64,000 bases of DNA from Clostridiales bacterium (lineage in GTDB: Bacteria > Bacillota > Clostridia > Oscillospirales > Oscillospiraceae), in assembly GCA_004558115.1 (NCBI GenBank), contig SFDT01000004.1:1-64000 (forward strand), in the 5' to 3' direction. Each line of letters opens with the position of its first letter. Position 1 is the stretch's first letter. Shown here one piece after another: positions 8,359-16,765 of the stretch. Position numbers and translations under genes: made by a program. The notes below the pieces were generated by a model. That model did no database searches. It was not told where the DNA came from and was given only the letters and a program-made list of their open reading frames with translations.

Positions 8359-8539
8359 ATCCAATGAGAACAAGATCGTGGACGGCGTCTGCGGCGGGAT
8401 CGCGGAGTATTTCGGCATTGACCCCACACTGGTCCGCCTGGCCTGGGTGATATCCTGCGCCATGGGATGCAGCGGCTTCCTTGCCTACATCATTGCCGCT
8501 GTTATCATCCCCCGCAATCCGGAGCAGGAACACACTTGA
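8336..8539 (+). CDS. PspC domain protein
   Basis: 67 residues, a stand-alone PspC domain. KSNENKIVDGVCGGIAEYFGIDPTLVRLAWV is the family signature, written here in outline, followed by one membrane helix and the typical AVIIPRNP ending. PspC proteins are small membrane proteins linked to envelope stress in other bacteria. ATG 8336 (or the adjacent ATG 8339) follows CGGAGGA. It overlaps the preceding small membrane gene and is followed by another membrane protein. Confidence 0.85.
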   Translation: MMNKRLYKSNENKIVDGVCGGIAEYFGIDPTLVRLAWVISCAMGCSGFLAYIIAAVIIPRNPEQEHT

Positions 8540-8592
8540 GCGGCGGAGCTTTCATACGGGCTTGCCGCTGCATCAAAAAAGGGGTAACATAT

Positions 8593-9156
8593 ATGAACAG
8601 TCTGCATACGCTTCAAAAAACCTTTCGGGTATTTCAAACCATCTCCAAGGTGGCCATGATCCTGTCCTTCGTGTGGGCCGGGCTCACCGCGCTCGGACTT
8701 CTGTGCGGCATCGCGTGGTATTCCGGCGGCAGTGTCGCTGGCGCCAGCCGGGAGACGCTGCAATATTTGACCACGACAGACAGCCTGAACCGGATGATGG
8801 GTGTTCTGCTGTCCGACCTGGTGTTTGCCTTGACGGACGGGACCTTGTTTTTGCTTGCATTCCGGTATTGCAAACAGGAGCAGATGGACGGCACGCCTTT
8901 CACGCAAGGGGGCGCGGAGCAGATCAAGCGGCTGGGGATACGGACCATCGTGCTGCCGCTTGTGGCGGTGATCTTGTCCGCTTTGTTCTATGAGGTGTTT
9001 GATGTCTCACGGGCTGCCATGGCGGATGGGGGCAATTTGTCAAGTGTATCCCTGGGTATCGCGCTGATCCTGGCCTCCTTGATCTTCCGCTACGGCGCGG
9101 AGCTGGAGGCGGCAAAGCGAAATAAGCTGGCGGATGCACCGGTATCTAGTACTTGA
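8593..9156 (+). CDS. DUF2975-like membrane protein
   Basis: 187 residues with four likely membrane helices. The internal segment MDGTPFTQGGAEQIKRLGIR between helices 2 and 3 resembles the DUF2975 signature (small residues, PFT, then an Arg/Lys-containing helix start). The ATG at 8593 is preferred over a longer reading that would overlap the PspC gene in another frame. Only about 50 bases separate it from PspC, so co-transcription is likely. Function unknown; the family call is from memory of the pattern. Confidence 0.65.
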   Translation: MNSLHTLQKTFRVFQTISKVAMILSFVWAGLTALGLLCGIAWYSGGSVAGASRETLQYLTTTDSLNRMMGVLLSDLVFALTDGTLFLLAFRYCKQEQMDGTPFTQGGAEQIKRLGIRTIVLPLVAVILSALFYEVFDVSRAAMADGGNLSSVSLGIALILASLIFRYGAELEAAKRNKLADAPVSST

Positions 9157-9182
9157 ATGTGCGGTAAGGGAGGAAATTTTCC

Positions 9183-9695
9183 ATGAGAGCAAACGCAATT
9201 GTATATACATCGAATACGGGCTATACACAGCAATATGCCAAGCTGATGGGAGAAAAGACAGGACTCCCGGTGTATTCTCTTGACGAGGCCATGGAGAAGC
9301 TGGCGCGGGGCAATGCCGTGATCTACTTTGGCTGGCTCATGGCCGGGAAGGTGCAGGGGTATGCCAAGGCTTCCAAATGCTATCACGTGACGGCGGTCTG
9401 CGGCGTGGGGATGGGGGCTACCGGCTCTCAGACGCAGGACCTGCGCAGAGCCAACGCGCTGCCGGCCTCCATGCCTGTTTTTACCTTGCAGGGCGGTTTT
9501 GATATGGCCCGCCTGCGGGGCGTCTACAAGCTGATGATGACCGTCATGGTCAAGACCGCGGGCAAGGGCCTGGCGGAGAAGCAGGACCGCACACCCGATG
9601 AAGACGCTATGCTGGAACTGATGCTCCACGGCGGCAGCCGTGTCAGCGAGGAGAATCTGGCGGCGGTATGGGAATGGTATCAGCAGGCACGGTGA
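9183..9695 (+). CDS. Flavodoxin-like domain protein
   Basis: 170 residues. The N-terminal IVYTSNTGYTQQYAKLM matches the FMN phosphate-binding loop of flavodoxins and is followed by a shortened flavodoxin fold (AVIYFGWLMAG, VTAVCGVGMG). Such proteins bind FMN and pass electrons, or act as flavodoxin-type oxidoreductases. ATG 9183 follows GGGAGG. It lies 26 bases after the membrane protein gene. The redox partner is not evident. Confidence 0.8.
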   Translation: MRANAIVYTSNTGYTQQYAKLMGEKTGLPVYSLDEAMEKLARGNAVIYFGWLMAGKVQGYAKASKCYHVTAVCGVGMGATGSQTQDLRRANALPASMPVFTLQGGFDMARLRGVYKLMMTVMVKTAGKGLAEKQDRTPDEDAMLELMLHGGSRVSEENLAAVWEWYQQAR

Positions 9696-9723
9696 CCGAG
9701 GTGCTGTTCCCTGGAAATGTGTC

Positions 9724-9752
9724 TCGACGAATCAGGCCTGCGGTGTTATACT
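9724..9752 (+). promoter_or_regulatory. Possible promoter before the DUF5655-like gene
   Basis: TCGACG at 9724-9729, 17-base spacer, TATACT at 9747-9752. The -10 box is good and the -35 box weak. Confidence 0.35.
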
Positions 9753-9809
9753 GAAAACAAGAATACAGTATGTCATTCCGGGCTGACCGCGTGACGGAGG
9801 GAGGCTGCT

Positions 9810-10205
9810 ATGAAAACACCTGCGCATTATGCGCCTGACGTTTTGTTTTTCTTCGACGGCAAGCCGGCGGAGCTGGCGTTGTATGAAACGCTGTTCCGGC
9901 ACATGGAGGAGGTCTTTCCCGATGCGTCCGTCAAGGTGCAAAAAAGCCAGATCAGCTTTTACGGCAGGCACCTTTTCGGCGCTGTGTCCCTGCCGGTGCG
10001 CAGAAAGAAAAATTGGCCGGAGCACTGTATCGTGGTGACCATCGGGCTTTCGCATCCGCTGGAGTCCCCCCGGGCCGCCGTGTCCGTGGAGCCGTACCCT
10101 GGCCGCTGGACCAACCATGTGCTTGTTTCGGAAGCATCTCAAGTCGATGAAGAATTGCTGGAGTGGCTGAACGAGGCCTGGGCATTCGCGGAGAGCAAGC
10201 GGTAA
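9810..10205 (+). CDS. DUF5655-like protein
   Basis: 131 residues. The layout (VLFFFDGKPAELALYETLFRHM at the start, then VKVQKSQISFYGRHLFGAVSLP) resembles DUF5655 domain proteins, which have no established function. ATG 9810 follows GGAGGGAGG. There are no membrane segments or signal peptide, so it is probably cytosolic. It stands among small + strand accessory genes and is separated from the flavodoxin-like gene by 114 bases that may contain its own promoter. Confidence 0.6.
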   Translation: MKTPAHYAPDVLFFFDGKPAELALYETLFRHMEEVFPDASVKVQKSQISFYGRHLFGAVSLPVRRKKNWPEHCIVVTIGLSHPLESPRAAVSVEPYPGRWTNHVLVSEASQVDEELLEWLNEAWAFAESKR

Positions 10206-10242
10206 TGATCCGGCTTCAAAACGCGGCGCAGACAGCTGACGT

Positions 10243-10875
10243 ATGGAAAGGAAGTTGGAGAATGTGACCATCCGCCTGGAGACACCCCAAGATTACCGCG
10301 AGGTGGAGAATCTTACCCGGGAGGCCTTTTGGAACAAGTACCGCCCCGGCTGCATGGAGCATTATGTGCTGCATTGCTACCGCAGCCGCCCGGAGTTTGT
10401 GAAGGAACTGGACTATGTGGTGGAGGAAGCGGGAAAGATCGTGGCCCACATCATGTACAGCCATGCCCAAATCACCGGGGACAATGGGCGGACCGTCCCC
10501 ATCCTCATCTTTGGCCCGGTCAGCGTTCTGCCGGAGGAGCAGGGCAAGGGCTATGGGAGCCAGCTCATCCGCCACACACTGGACCTGGCGGAGAAGATGG
10601 GCTGCGGCGCCGTGGCCATCACCGGCGACCCGGGATATTATCACCGGTTCGGCTTCGTCAGCGGCAGCCGGCTGGGCGTTTATTATGACGGCGTTTCCCG
10701 CGGTGAAGAAGCCCCGTTTTTTATGGTGAAAGAGCTGAAAGATGGCTTCCTGCGGGACATTACCGGCGTTTACAAAGACCCGGAGGGATACTTTTTGGAG
10801 GACGCCGCTGTGGACGCCTTTGACGCGGATTTCCCGCCCAAGGAGAAGAAAAAGCAGCCGGGACAGCTGGCATAA
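10243..10875 (+). CDS. GNAT family N-acetyltransferase
   Basis: 210 residues, a GNAT domain with a C-terminal extension. The acetyl-CoA-binding motif is FGPVSVLPEEQGKGYGSQLI (about residues 88-107), followed by GDPGYYHRFGFVSGS, the usual GNAT strand-turn. The family includes small-molecule acetyltransferases predicted from this YRxFGF pattern; the substrate is unknown. No strong ribosome site precedes ATG 10243. It sits 37 bases after the DUF5655-like gene. Confidence 0.85.
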   Translation: MERKLENVTIRLETPQDYREVENLTREAFWNKYRPGCMEHYVLHCYRSRPEFVKELDYVVEEAGKIVAHIMYSHAQITGDNGRTVPILIFGPVSVLPEEQGKGYGSQLIRHTLDLAEKMGCGAVAITGDPGYYHRFGFVSGSRLGVYYDGVSRGEEAPFFMVKELKDGFLRDITGVYKDPEGYFLEDAAVDAFDADFPPKEKKKQPGQLA

Positions 10876-10926
10876 GGCGCGGCATAGAGATCGCCATCTG
10901 GCGTTACGTCAACGGGGAGAAAGTAT

Positions 10927-11301
10927 ATGGACTGGAAGGCCCGGGCGGAACAATTGAAGACGGATGTCCCGGCCCTGTGGCTCTGCCTGCGGGAAAAGGA
11001 AACGCCGCTTTTGGCCAAGGTCCTGGCGGCGGTGACAGTGGGCTATGCCCTCTCGCCGGTGGACCTGATCCCGGATTTTATCCCGGTCCTGGGCTATTTG
11101 GATGACCTCGTCATCCTGCCTGCCCTGGCGGCGCTGGCGCTGCGGTGTATCCCCAAGGAGACCTTTGAACGCTGCCGCGGCGAGGCCGCCGGAATGTGGG
11201 CAGACGGAAAGCCGAAGCGGTGGTATTATGCGCTGCCCATCCTGGTCCTGTGGGTGCTGGCGGCCATTTTCCTGGTCAAGCTGGTTTTGCATCTGCTGTG
11301 A
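10927..11301 (+). CDS. YkvA family (DUF1232) membrane protein
   Basis: 124 residues. The DUF1232 signature is clear: AKVLAAVTVGYALSPVDLIPDFIPVLGYLDD at about residues 29-59, followed by further hydrophobic segments and one C-terminal transmembrane helix. The family is widespread, membrane-associated and of unknown role. ATG 10927 follows GGGGAGAAAG. It lies 51 bases after the GNAT gene in the same orientation. Confidence 0.9.
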   Translation: MDWKARAEQLKTDVPALWLCLREKETPLLAKVLAAVTVGYALSPVDLIPDFIPVLGYLDDLVILPALAALALRCIPKETFERCRGEAAGMWADGKPKRWYYALPILVLWVLAAIFLVKLVLHLL

Positions 11302-11380
11302 TGCGGCTGTGGAGGAGAAACGATATAAACTGGCCGGACAGCGGCCGTCAGGGATAACCGATGAGCAAGGAGGAGGCAAT

Positions 11381-11620
11381 ATGGCCGATAGGATCGATTT
11401 CAGCCAGTACGCGGAGGAACCGGATCTGCGTGAGATGAGCCGGGAGGCGCTTCAGGAGTATTGGGAGACCGTCAGGGAGCGCATTGCCCTGCTGGATGAG
11501 CAGGAGCCGGAGGATATGGACAGTGAGGAATACGAAAGCTGGGGCGACCGGCATGAAGCGCTGGAGGACCTGGCGGATGAGATCCTGGACCGCCTGGATG
11601 AGCTGGGAGGCCGCCTGTGA
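11381..11620 (+). CDS. Small acidic helical protein
   Basis: 79 residues, unknown. ATG 11381 follows AAGGAGGAGG, the best ribosome site in the area; longer in-frame readings run through the upstream gene. The sequence is strongly acidic and helix-prone (repeats of Glu/Asp with Leu at helical spacing), with no cysteines or signal. Its stop overlaps the GTG start of the NIF3-like gene, so the two are translationally coupled. Confidence 0.65.
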   Translation: MADRIDFSQYAEEPDLREMSREALQEYWETVRERIALLDEQEPEDMDSEEYESWGDRHEALEDLADEILDRLDELGGRL

Positions 11621-11949
11621 CTGCGTTTCGTTACTGTAAGCTGGAGATTTTTATCCCGGAATCCCACCTGGCTGTCTTGCAGGAGGCGCTGCGGGAAGCG
11701 GACGCCGGGCATATCGGGCAGTATGACTGCTGCCTGTCTTACAGCCCGGTCACCGGCTGCTGGCGGCCGCTGGAGGGAACAGCGCCGTATCTTGGGACCA
11801 TCGGAGAGGTCTGCACCGCGCCGGAACTAAAGGTGGAGGTCACCTGTCCCACGGAGCGGGTGGACGCGGTGGTGGAGGCGGTGAAGCGCGTCCACCCCTA
11901 TGAGGAGCCGGTCATCAATGTGCTTCCGCTGTACCGGACGAGCTTTTAA
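11617..11949 (+). CDS. NIF3/YqfO C-terminal-type domain protein
   Basis: 110 residues. It starts at GTG 11617, overlapping the previous stop by two bases, with GGGAGG six bases upstream. The sequence follows the inserted PII/CutA-like domain of YqfO/NIF3 proteins: KLEIFIPESHLAVLQEAL, GHIGQYDCC, a RPLEG turn, the VEVTCP strand and the diagnostic HPYEEPVINVLPL ending. It is a stand-alone version lacking the NIF3 metal-binding domains, a known arrangement. Biochemical role unknown. Confidence 0.85.
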   Translation: MTAFRYCKLEIFIPESHLAVLQEALREADAGHIGQYDCCLSYSPVTGCWRPLEGTAPYLGTIGEVCTAPELKVEVTCPTERVDAVVEAVKRVHPYEEPVINVLPLYRTSF

Positions 11950-12009
11950 GCATATGCGCCGAAAAACGATAACTTTGCCGGGGCTTTGCGGCCTAAAAGG
12001 GGAAGAAGC

Positions 12010-12507
12010 ATGGAACTGGGCCTGACCATCCCGCTGCAGCGGCAGCAAAAGCTGCCTGCGCCGCCTCGCGGCGCAGAGCCGGACCGGCGTTTTTGCTGGG
12101 ACCTCCATACCATCCGCCTTCGGGGGAGAAAGAGCCTGCTGGCGGTGCACTGTCACAGCCGGTATACCTTTGTGCTGTTCGACCTGCCTGAAACCGCGTG
12201 GGCGGAGCTGCCGGAGACGTTTCTTGCGGGCCTGCGCCGGAGCTTCCTGGCTGCCGGGGTGCCGGAGGCGGAAGCGGCATCTTATCTCCACCGGGCGGGA
12301 GCGTGCGTTCTCACCAGGACCCATGGCCGCCGGGAGGTGGCGTTTCTCAATCGCGCCTGGGAGGATGTGCTGGCGCTGGATTATTGCCTGGATGAGACCA
12401 GCTGGGAGCAGCCCTTGCTGGACCGGGCCGTCAATGAAAAGCCCAGCCGCTGTGTGGGCTTCGACGGCTTGGCGCCGGCGGCGGAGCGGCTGGAAAAGAG
12501 CCTTTGA
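12010..12507 (+). CDS. DUF6933-like protein
   Basis: 165 residues. The central region CWDLHTIRLRGRKSLLAV with a following FVLFDL segment resembles DUF6933 proteins. There is no signal peptide or membrane segment. ATG 12010 follows GGGGAAGAAG. It is the last gene of the accessory run; a promoter and a terminator follow before the MFS gene. No function can be assigned. Confidence 0.5.
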   Translation: MELGLTIPLQRQQKLPAPPRGAEPDRRFCWDLHTIRLRGRKSLLAVHCHSRYTFVLFDLPETAWAELPETFLAGLRRSFLAAGVPEAEAASYLHRAGACVLTRTHGRREVAFLNRAWEDVLALDYCLDETSWEQPLLDRAVNEKPSRCVGFDGLAPAAERLEKSL

Positions 12508-12568
12508 GCGGCTTGCGCGGCAAGAGGAAGCAGCCGGAGAATTTCCGGTCGATTTTTGAAAAAAGTGA

Positions 12569-12597
12569 TTGACAAGAGACATCTGCTGTGCTATTTT
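12569..12597 (+). promoter_or_regulatory. Strong sigma-A-type promoter
   Basis: TTGACA at 12569-12574, 17-base spacer, TATTTT at 12592-12597. The expected start near 12604 lies only about ten bases before a strong terminator hairpin (12615-12656). Confidence 0.65.
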
Positions 12598-12614
12598 TGA
12601 CATAGCTTCAGGGC

Positions 12615-12656
12615 AACGGCGTCCGAGAGGTTTTCCTCTCGACGCCGTTTTTTCTT
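12615..12656 (+). terminator. Strong terminator just after a promoter
   Basis: A stem of about 15 bp (12615-12630 with 12635-12649, one bulge) closed by TTTT, followed by a six-T tract at 12648-12653. It could end the upstream gene run, or cut short a transcript started at 12604 to a length of about 50 bases. Confidence 0.8.
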
Positions 12657-12665
12657 TTGTAAATC

Positions 12666-12694
12666 TTGTATACAACACAAATACAAATGATATT
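12666..12694 (+). promoter_or_regulatory. MFS gene promoter with a TTGTATACAA palindrome
   Basis: Perfect 10-bp palindrome TTGTATACAA at 12666-12675. Its left half is also a possible -35 box (TTGTAT), with GATATT at 12689-12694 after 17 bases. The palindrome is placed to act as an operator. Similar TTGTATACAA sites are bound by GntR/FadR-group regulators, one of which lies at 20959-21588. Confidence 0.5.
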
Positions 12695-12727
12695 TAATAA
12701 ATATTCGATATAACGGAGGGAACCGTT

Positions 12728-14047
12728 ATGCGGGGAACAGTACAGGCACCGGCGAAGGGAGCGGAGCAGAGAGCGCCGCTGTACCGCTGGGTGGTCTACG
12801 GACTTTTGGTCTTATGTTATTTTTTGGCAAATTTTCACAGGCTGGCCACCGGCGTTATGCAGGAGGAACTGACGGCGGTCTTTGGACTGACAGCCGCGTC
12901 CTTCGGGAACCTGGGAAGCATGGTGTTTTACGCGTATATGGTCATGCAGGTACCCACCGGCATCCTGGTGGATACGATTGGCCCGCGGATGACGGTGACA
13001 GCCGGCTGCCTTTTGACGGCGGCGGGGTCGATGATGTTTTCCATGGCCAATACGCTGCCGCTGGCATATGCCAGCCGCTTTCTGATCGGGATCGGGATCT
13101 CGGTCTCTTACCTGTCCACGCTGAAGGTGCAGGCAAAGTGGTTTCGGGCGGAGGAGTTTGCCACGATCACAGGGCTGACGTTTTTCATCGGCAATATGGG
13201 CAGTCTCCTGGCGCAGACGCCGCTACGGCTGCTGGTGGAAAAGTTCACATGGCGGGGGACCTTTGCGTTTTTCGCGGTGTTGTCCGTTATGATGGCGGCG
13301 CTGGTGTTTGTGTTCGTCCGAAACGCCCCGGAGGAGAAGGGGTATCCGCCGTTGGCGTCGCCTGCGGCACCAACCGGGACGGAGAAGAACGAACAAAAGC
13401 AGGGGCTTTTGCAAAACCTGGCGGGAGTGCTGGCCAACCGGGCCAACTGTCCTCCGTTTTTGATCTGCGCGGCGCTGTGCGTTACCGTCACGACACTGAC
13501 AGGCTCCTTTGGGACCGCCTACATCCGGGATGTATATGAATTGACCACGGTGGAAGCATCCGGCTACACAGCCTGGATGACGGTGGGCATCGCGGTCGGT
13601 GCCGCGGGGATCGGCTTCCTTTCGGACCTGACCAAGCGGCGCAAGGTCTACATGGTGGTTTTCTCCGGCGTGGCGGCGGTGATTTGGGCTTATGTGGTGT
13701 TCCTGCGGGGGGCACAGCCGCCGCTGGCGGCCATGAAGGCTCTGTATTTCCTGTCCGGCGTATCGCTGGCGGCCTACACGCTGCCCTACACCGTGGTGAA
13801 AGAATCCAACGATGCCGCGCATTCCGGCCTGTCCACCTCCCTGGTGGGACTTCTGGGGTTTTTGGGCAGCTCGCTGGGGCCTGTGGCGGTGGGAAAGATC
13901 CTGGACCGCCATTCCATGGCACTGTCCGGCGCGCCGCTGTACGCAAAGGCGTTTGCCCTGCTGGCGGTCTGCAACATCGTTGGCTTTGTCTGCGCGCTCC
14001 TGATCCGGGAGACAGGCGGAAAAAATCTGTTTGAACAGGCGGAATAG
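12728..14047 (+). CDS. MFS transporter
   Basis: 439 residues with about twelve hydrophobic helices and a central cytosolic loop (about residues 210-240). The segment after helix 2 (GILVDTIGPRMTVTAG) is the MFS loop motif. It is closest in style to the ACS/oxalate-formate branch of organic anion transporters. ATG 12728 follows GGAGGG. It is the first gene of a + strand run with a CoA-transferase and 2-oxoacid oxidoreductase, so it may import a carboxylic acid or amino acid, or export an acid product. Substrate is inference. Confidence 0.88.
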   Translation: MRGTVQAPAKGAEQRAPLYRWVVYGLLVLCYFLANFHRLATGVMQEELTAVFGLTAASFGNLGSMVFYAYMVMQVPTGILVDTIGPRMTVTAGCLLTAAGSMMFSMANTLPLAYASRFLIGIGISVSYLSTLKVQAKWFRAEEFATITGLTFFIGNMGSLLAQTPLRLLVEKFTWRGTFAFFAVLSVMMAALVFVFVRNAPEEKGYPPLASPAAPTGTEKNEQKQGLLQNLAGVLANRANCPPFLICAALCVTVTTLTGSFGTAYIRDVYELTTVEASGYTAWMTVGIAVGAAGIGFLSDLTKRRKVYMVVFSGVAAVIWAYVVFLRGAQPPLAAMKALYFLSGVSLAAYTLPYTVVKESNDAAHSGLSTSLVGLLGFLGSSLGPVAVGKILDRHSMALSGAPLYAKAFALLAVCNIVGFVCALLIRETGGKNLFEQAE

Positions 14048-14068
14048 CTTCCGCGAAAAAAGAGGGGG

Positions 14069-15391
14069 ATGGAATTGACAAAGTATCAGCAGGAATACCG
14101 GAGCAAGGTCACGACTGTCGAGGACGCGGTCAAGCGGGTGCGAAGCGGCGACCATGTGTATCCGATGCATTCCAACCAGGCGTCGGTGCCGCTTCTGGAT
14201 GCGTTGTACGCCAGAAAGGACGAGCTCTCAGACGTGTCGATCCTGGCGTCCACGGCGTGTGACAACTACAAGCTGTTTTCTCTGGACGCGGAGGGGATTT
14301 TTCACTATGCGACGCTGTTTATGAGCGGACCGGACCGGGCCGCCATGAAGGCCGGCAGGTCTATCAACAACATCTGCTACCAGCTCAGCCGCCTGCGGGA
14401 GGTGCTGACGGAGGATTACCGGCCGGATGTACTGTTTTTGATGACGACGCCCATGGATGAAAACGGCTATTTCAATTTCGGCATCGCGGCCAATGAAATG
14501 GACGTGGTCCTGGACAGTGCCCGCGAGGTGATCGTTCAGGTGAACCGGTTCGTTCCCTATGTGGAGTCTCCGGAGCAGAAGGTACATATTTCCCAGGTGG
14601 ACGCCATTGTGGAGCTGGACCAGCCGCTGACCACGGTGGACACCGTTCCGCCCAGCGACATCGACCGGAAGATCGCCGGCCACATTATTGAGCGCATCCC
14701 GGACGGCGCCACGGTCCAGATCGGCATCGGCGGCATTGCCAACGCCATTGGGTACAGCCTGGACGGCCATCGGCATCTGGGAGCCCATACGGAGCTTTTC
14801 ACGGACTCCCTGATGTATCTCATGAAAAAGGGCGTCATCGACAACAGCCGCAAAGAGATCGACACCGGCAAGACCTGTTTCGGTTTCGCGTTCGGCTCCC
14901 AGGAGATGTACGACTTCCTGGACCACAATGACCGTGTCATCAGCCGGCCCCATTACTATACCAACAATCCGGTGGTCGTCAGCAGGATCAGCAATTTCGT
15001 TTCGGTGAACGGCTGCATGTCCGTGGATATTTCCGGGCAGGTCTGCTCGGAGTCCATCGGTCCGGTGCAGTACAGCGGCACCGGCGGCCAGCTGGACTTT
15101 GTCCGGGGGGCCAATCTGTCACCGGGAGGCCAGTCCTTCCTGGCCATGCATTCCGTGGCGGAGAAAAAGGACGGAACGCGGATCTCGAAGATCTGCCTGT
15201 TTCATGAGCCCGGCACGGTCATCACCGTCCCACGGAGCGATGTCATGTACGTGGTGACGGAATACGGAGTCGCCGATCTGAAAAACAAGGGCCGGTACGA
15301 GCGGGCCAAGGCGCTGATCTCCATTGCCCATCCGGACTTCCGGGATGAGTTGGAATTTCAGGCGAGAAAGGCCGGCTACCTGGGCGACTGA
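14069..15391 (+). CDS. Acetyl-CoA hydrolase/CoA-transferase family protein
   Basis: 440 residues, the usual length of Cat1/4-hydroxybutyrate CoA-transferase-type enzymes. These swap CoA between an acyl-CoA and a carboxylate through a glutamyl-CoA intermediate. GAHTELFTDSLMYLM (about residues 239-253) holds the predicted catalytic Glu, and the glycine-rich QIGIGGIANAIG and GTGGQLDFVRGA segments are typical. ATG 14069 sits directly against the GAGGGGG ribosome site, so TTG 14075 is a possible alternative start. With the oxidoreductase genes that follow, it probably converts the acyl-CoA product into a free acid. Exact acyl specificity is unknown. Confidence 0.9.
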   Translation: MELTKYQQEYRSKVTTVEDAVKRVRSGDHVYPMHSNQASVPLLDALYARKDELSDVSILASTACDNYKLFSLDAEGIFHYATLFMSGPDRAAMKAGRSINNICYQLSRLREVLTEDYRPDVLFLMTTPMDENGYFNFGIAANEMDVVLDSAREVIVQVNRFVPYVESPEQKVHISQVDAIVELDQPLTTVDTVPPSDIDRKIAGHIIERIPDGATVQIGIGGIANAIGYSLDGHRHLGAHTELFTDSLMYLMKKGVIDNSRKEIDTGKTCFGFAFGSQEMYDFLDHNDRVISRPHYYTNNPVVVSRISNFVSVNGCMSVDISGQVCSESIGPVQYSGTGGQLDFVRGANLSPGGQSFLAMHSVAEKKDGTRISKICLFHEPGTVITVPRSDVMYVVTEYGVADLKNKGRYERAKALISIAHPDFRDELEFQARKAGYLGD

Positions 15392-15415
15392 GCCGGTCCG
15401 TATGTGATTACTGTT

Positions 15416-15440
15416 CGGGTGCTGCGCTGAGAAGCACCCG
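15416..15440 (+). other. Intercistronic hairpin
   Basis: CGGGTGCT/AGCACCCG stem (15416-15423 and 15433-15440) without a T tract, between the CoA-transferase and ferredoxin-subunit genes. It may stabilise or process the polycistronic RNA. Confidence 0.4.
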
Positions 15441-15464
15441 GTATGAGGGGAAAAGGAGGCACTC

Positions 15465-15668
15465 ATGGCAAAAATTGAAGTGGAAAAAGAGCGGTGCAAA
15501 GGCTGTGGCTACTGCGTGATGAACTGCCCGAAGCACATCCTGCGGATCGGCAGCGTCACCAACAGCAGCGGCTATGCCATCGCGGAGCAGGTGGAAGCGG
15601 AAAAGTGCACCGCCTGCAAGCTGTGTGCGGTGATCTGCCCGGATATGGCGATCTCCGTGTATCGGTAA
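15465..15668 (+). CDS. korD: 2-oxoacid:ferredoxin oxidoreductase, delta (ferredoxin-like) subunit
   Basis: 67 residues. Two 4Fe-4S motifs, CKGCGYCVMNCP and CTACKLCAVICP, carry the eight expected cysteines. It passes electrons from the catalytic core of a KorABCD/VorABCD-type enzyme to ferredoxin. ATG 15465 follows AAAGGAGG. Only 16 bases separate it from the alpha subunit. The set cannot be assigned to 2-oxoglutarate, 2-oxoisovalerate or another 2-oxoacid from sequence alone, so the symbol marks the subunit type. Confidence 0.9.
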   Translation: MAKIEVEKERCKGCGYCVMNCPKHILRIGSVTNSSGYAIAEQVEAEKCTACKLCAVICPDMAISVYR

Positions 15669-15684
15669 AGAGGGGGTGGAGCAG

Positions 15685-16752
15685 TTGAGTGAAATTCAAT
15701 TCATGAAGGGCAACGAGGCGATCGCCGAGGCGGCCGTCCGGGCCGGATGCCGCTTTTTCGCCGGCTATCCCATCACACCGCAGAACGAGATCCCGGAGTA
15801 CCTGTCCAGCAGGCTGTTCGAGGTGGGCGGCACATTTATCCAGGGTGAGAGCGAGGTGGCGTCCATCAATATGGTCTATGGCGCCTCCAGCACCGGAACA
15901 CGCTGCATGACCTCCTCCTCCGGCTGCGGCATCGTTTTGAAGACAGAGGGCTTTGGTTACCTGACCGGCGCCAATCTCCCCTGCGTCGTGATCGACATGT
16001 CCCGGGGCGGGCCGGGTCTCGGCAGCATCCTCCCGGCCCAGCAGGATTACTTCTACGCCACAAAGGCCATTTCCAACGGCGGCGCGCGGGCCTTCGTACT
16101 GGCTCCCGGCAATATGCAGGAGGCGGTGGATATGACCTATGAGGCGTTCGACATCGCGGACAAGTACCGCTGCGTAGTCCTGCTTCTGTGCGACGGCGTC
16201 ATCGGCAATATGATGGGCGGCGTCACGCTTCCCCGGATGCGGGAGCTCAGCGAGCTGCCGGACAAGTCCGATTGGGTCATTACGAAGCGCAACGGGGATG
16301 GCTCCATGCGCATGATCACCTCCTGCTATGTGCCCATCAAGCTGGTGGAGGACCAGAACATCCACATGGCGGAGATGTACGAGGCCTGGAAAAAGACGGA
16401 GTCCCGGTATGAGGCGTACCGCATGGAGGATGCGGAGGTGGTGTTTGCCGCCTACGGCACCAGCGCCGGCATTGCCAGAGAGGTGATCAAGGCGCTGCGG
16501 GCGGATGGGATCAAGGCAGGACTGCTCCGGCCCCAGACCCTGTTCCCCTTCCCGGAGGCGCCTTACCGGGCTCTGGACCCGGAGAAGGTAAAGCAGGTCA
16601 TCTGCCTGGAGATGAGCATTCCCGGTCAGATGGTGGAGGATATCCGGGCCTATGTGGATGACCGCATCCCGGTTTCCCATTGGGGACGCAGCGGCGGCAT
16701 CCTCATGAAGCCCGAGGAGGCTCTGGCCGCGGTCAGAACCATGCTGATTTAA
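15685..16752 (+). CDS. korA: 2-oxoacid:ferredoxin oxidoreductase, alpha subunit
   Basis: 355 residues. It holds the pyrimidine-binding TPP domain and the domain II core of the 2-oxoacid oxidoreductase family (FFAGYPITPQNEIPEY, GESEVASINMVYGAS, TSSSGCGIVLKTEG). The preferred start is TTG 15685, with the AGGGGGTGGA ribosome site 5-10 bases upstream; the GTG at 15676 lies inside that site. It acts with the beta and gamma subunits in oxidative decarboxylation of a 2-oxoacid to acyl-CoA and CO2, reducing ferredoxin. Gene order delta-alpha-beta-gamma is typical of clostridial Kor/Vor operons. Confidence 0.92.
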   Translation: MSEIQFMKGNEAIAEAAVRAGCRFFAGYPITPQNEIPEYLSSRLFEVGGTFIQGESEVASINMVYGASSTGTRCMTSSSGCGIVLKTEGFGYLTGANLPCVVIDMSRGGPGLGSILPAQQDYFYATKAISNGGARAFVLAPGNMQEAVDMTYEAFDIADKYRCVVLLLCDGVIGNMMGGVTLPRMRELSELPDKSDWVITKRNGDGSMRMITSCYVPIKLVEDQNIHMAEMYEAWKKTESRYEAYRMEDAEVVFAAYGTSAGIAREVIKALRADGIKAGLLRPQTLFPFPEAPYRALDPEKVKQVICLEMSIPGQMVEDIRAYVDDRIPVSHWGRSGGILMKPEEALAAVRTMLI

Positions 16753-16765
16753 GGAGGGAGCGGAC

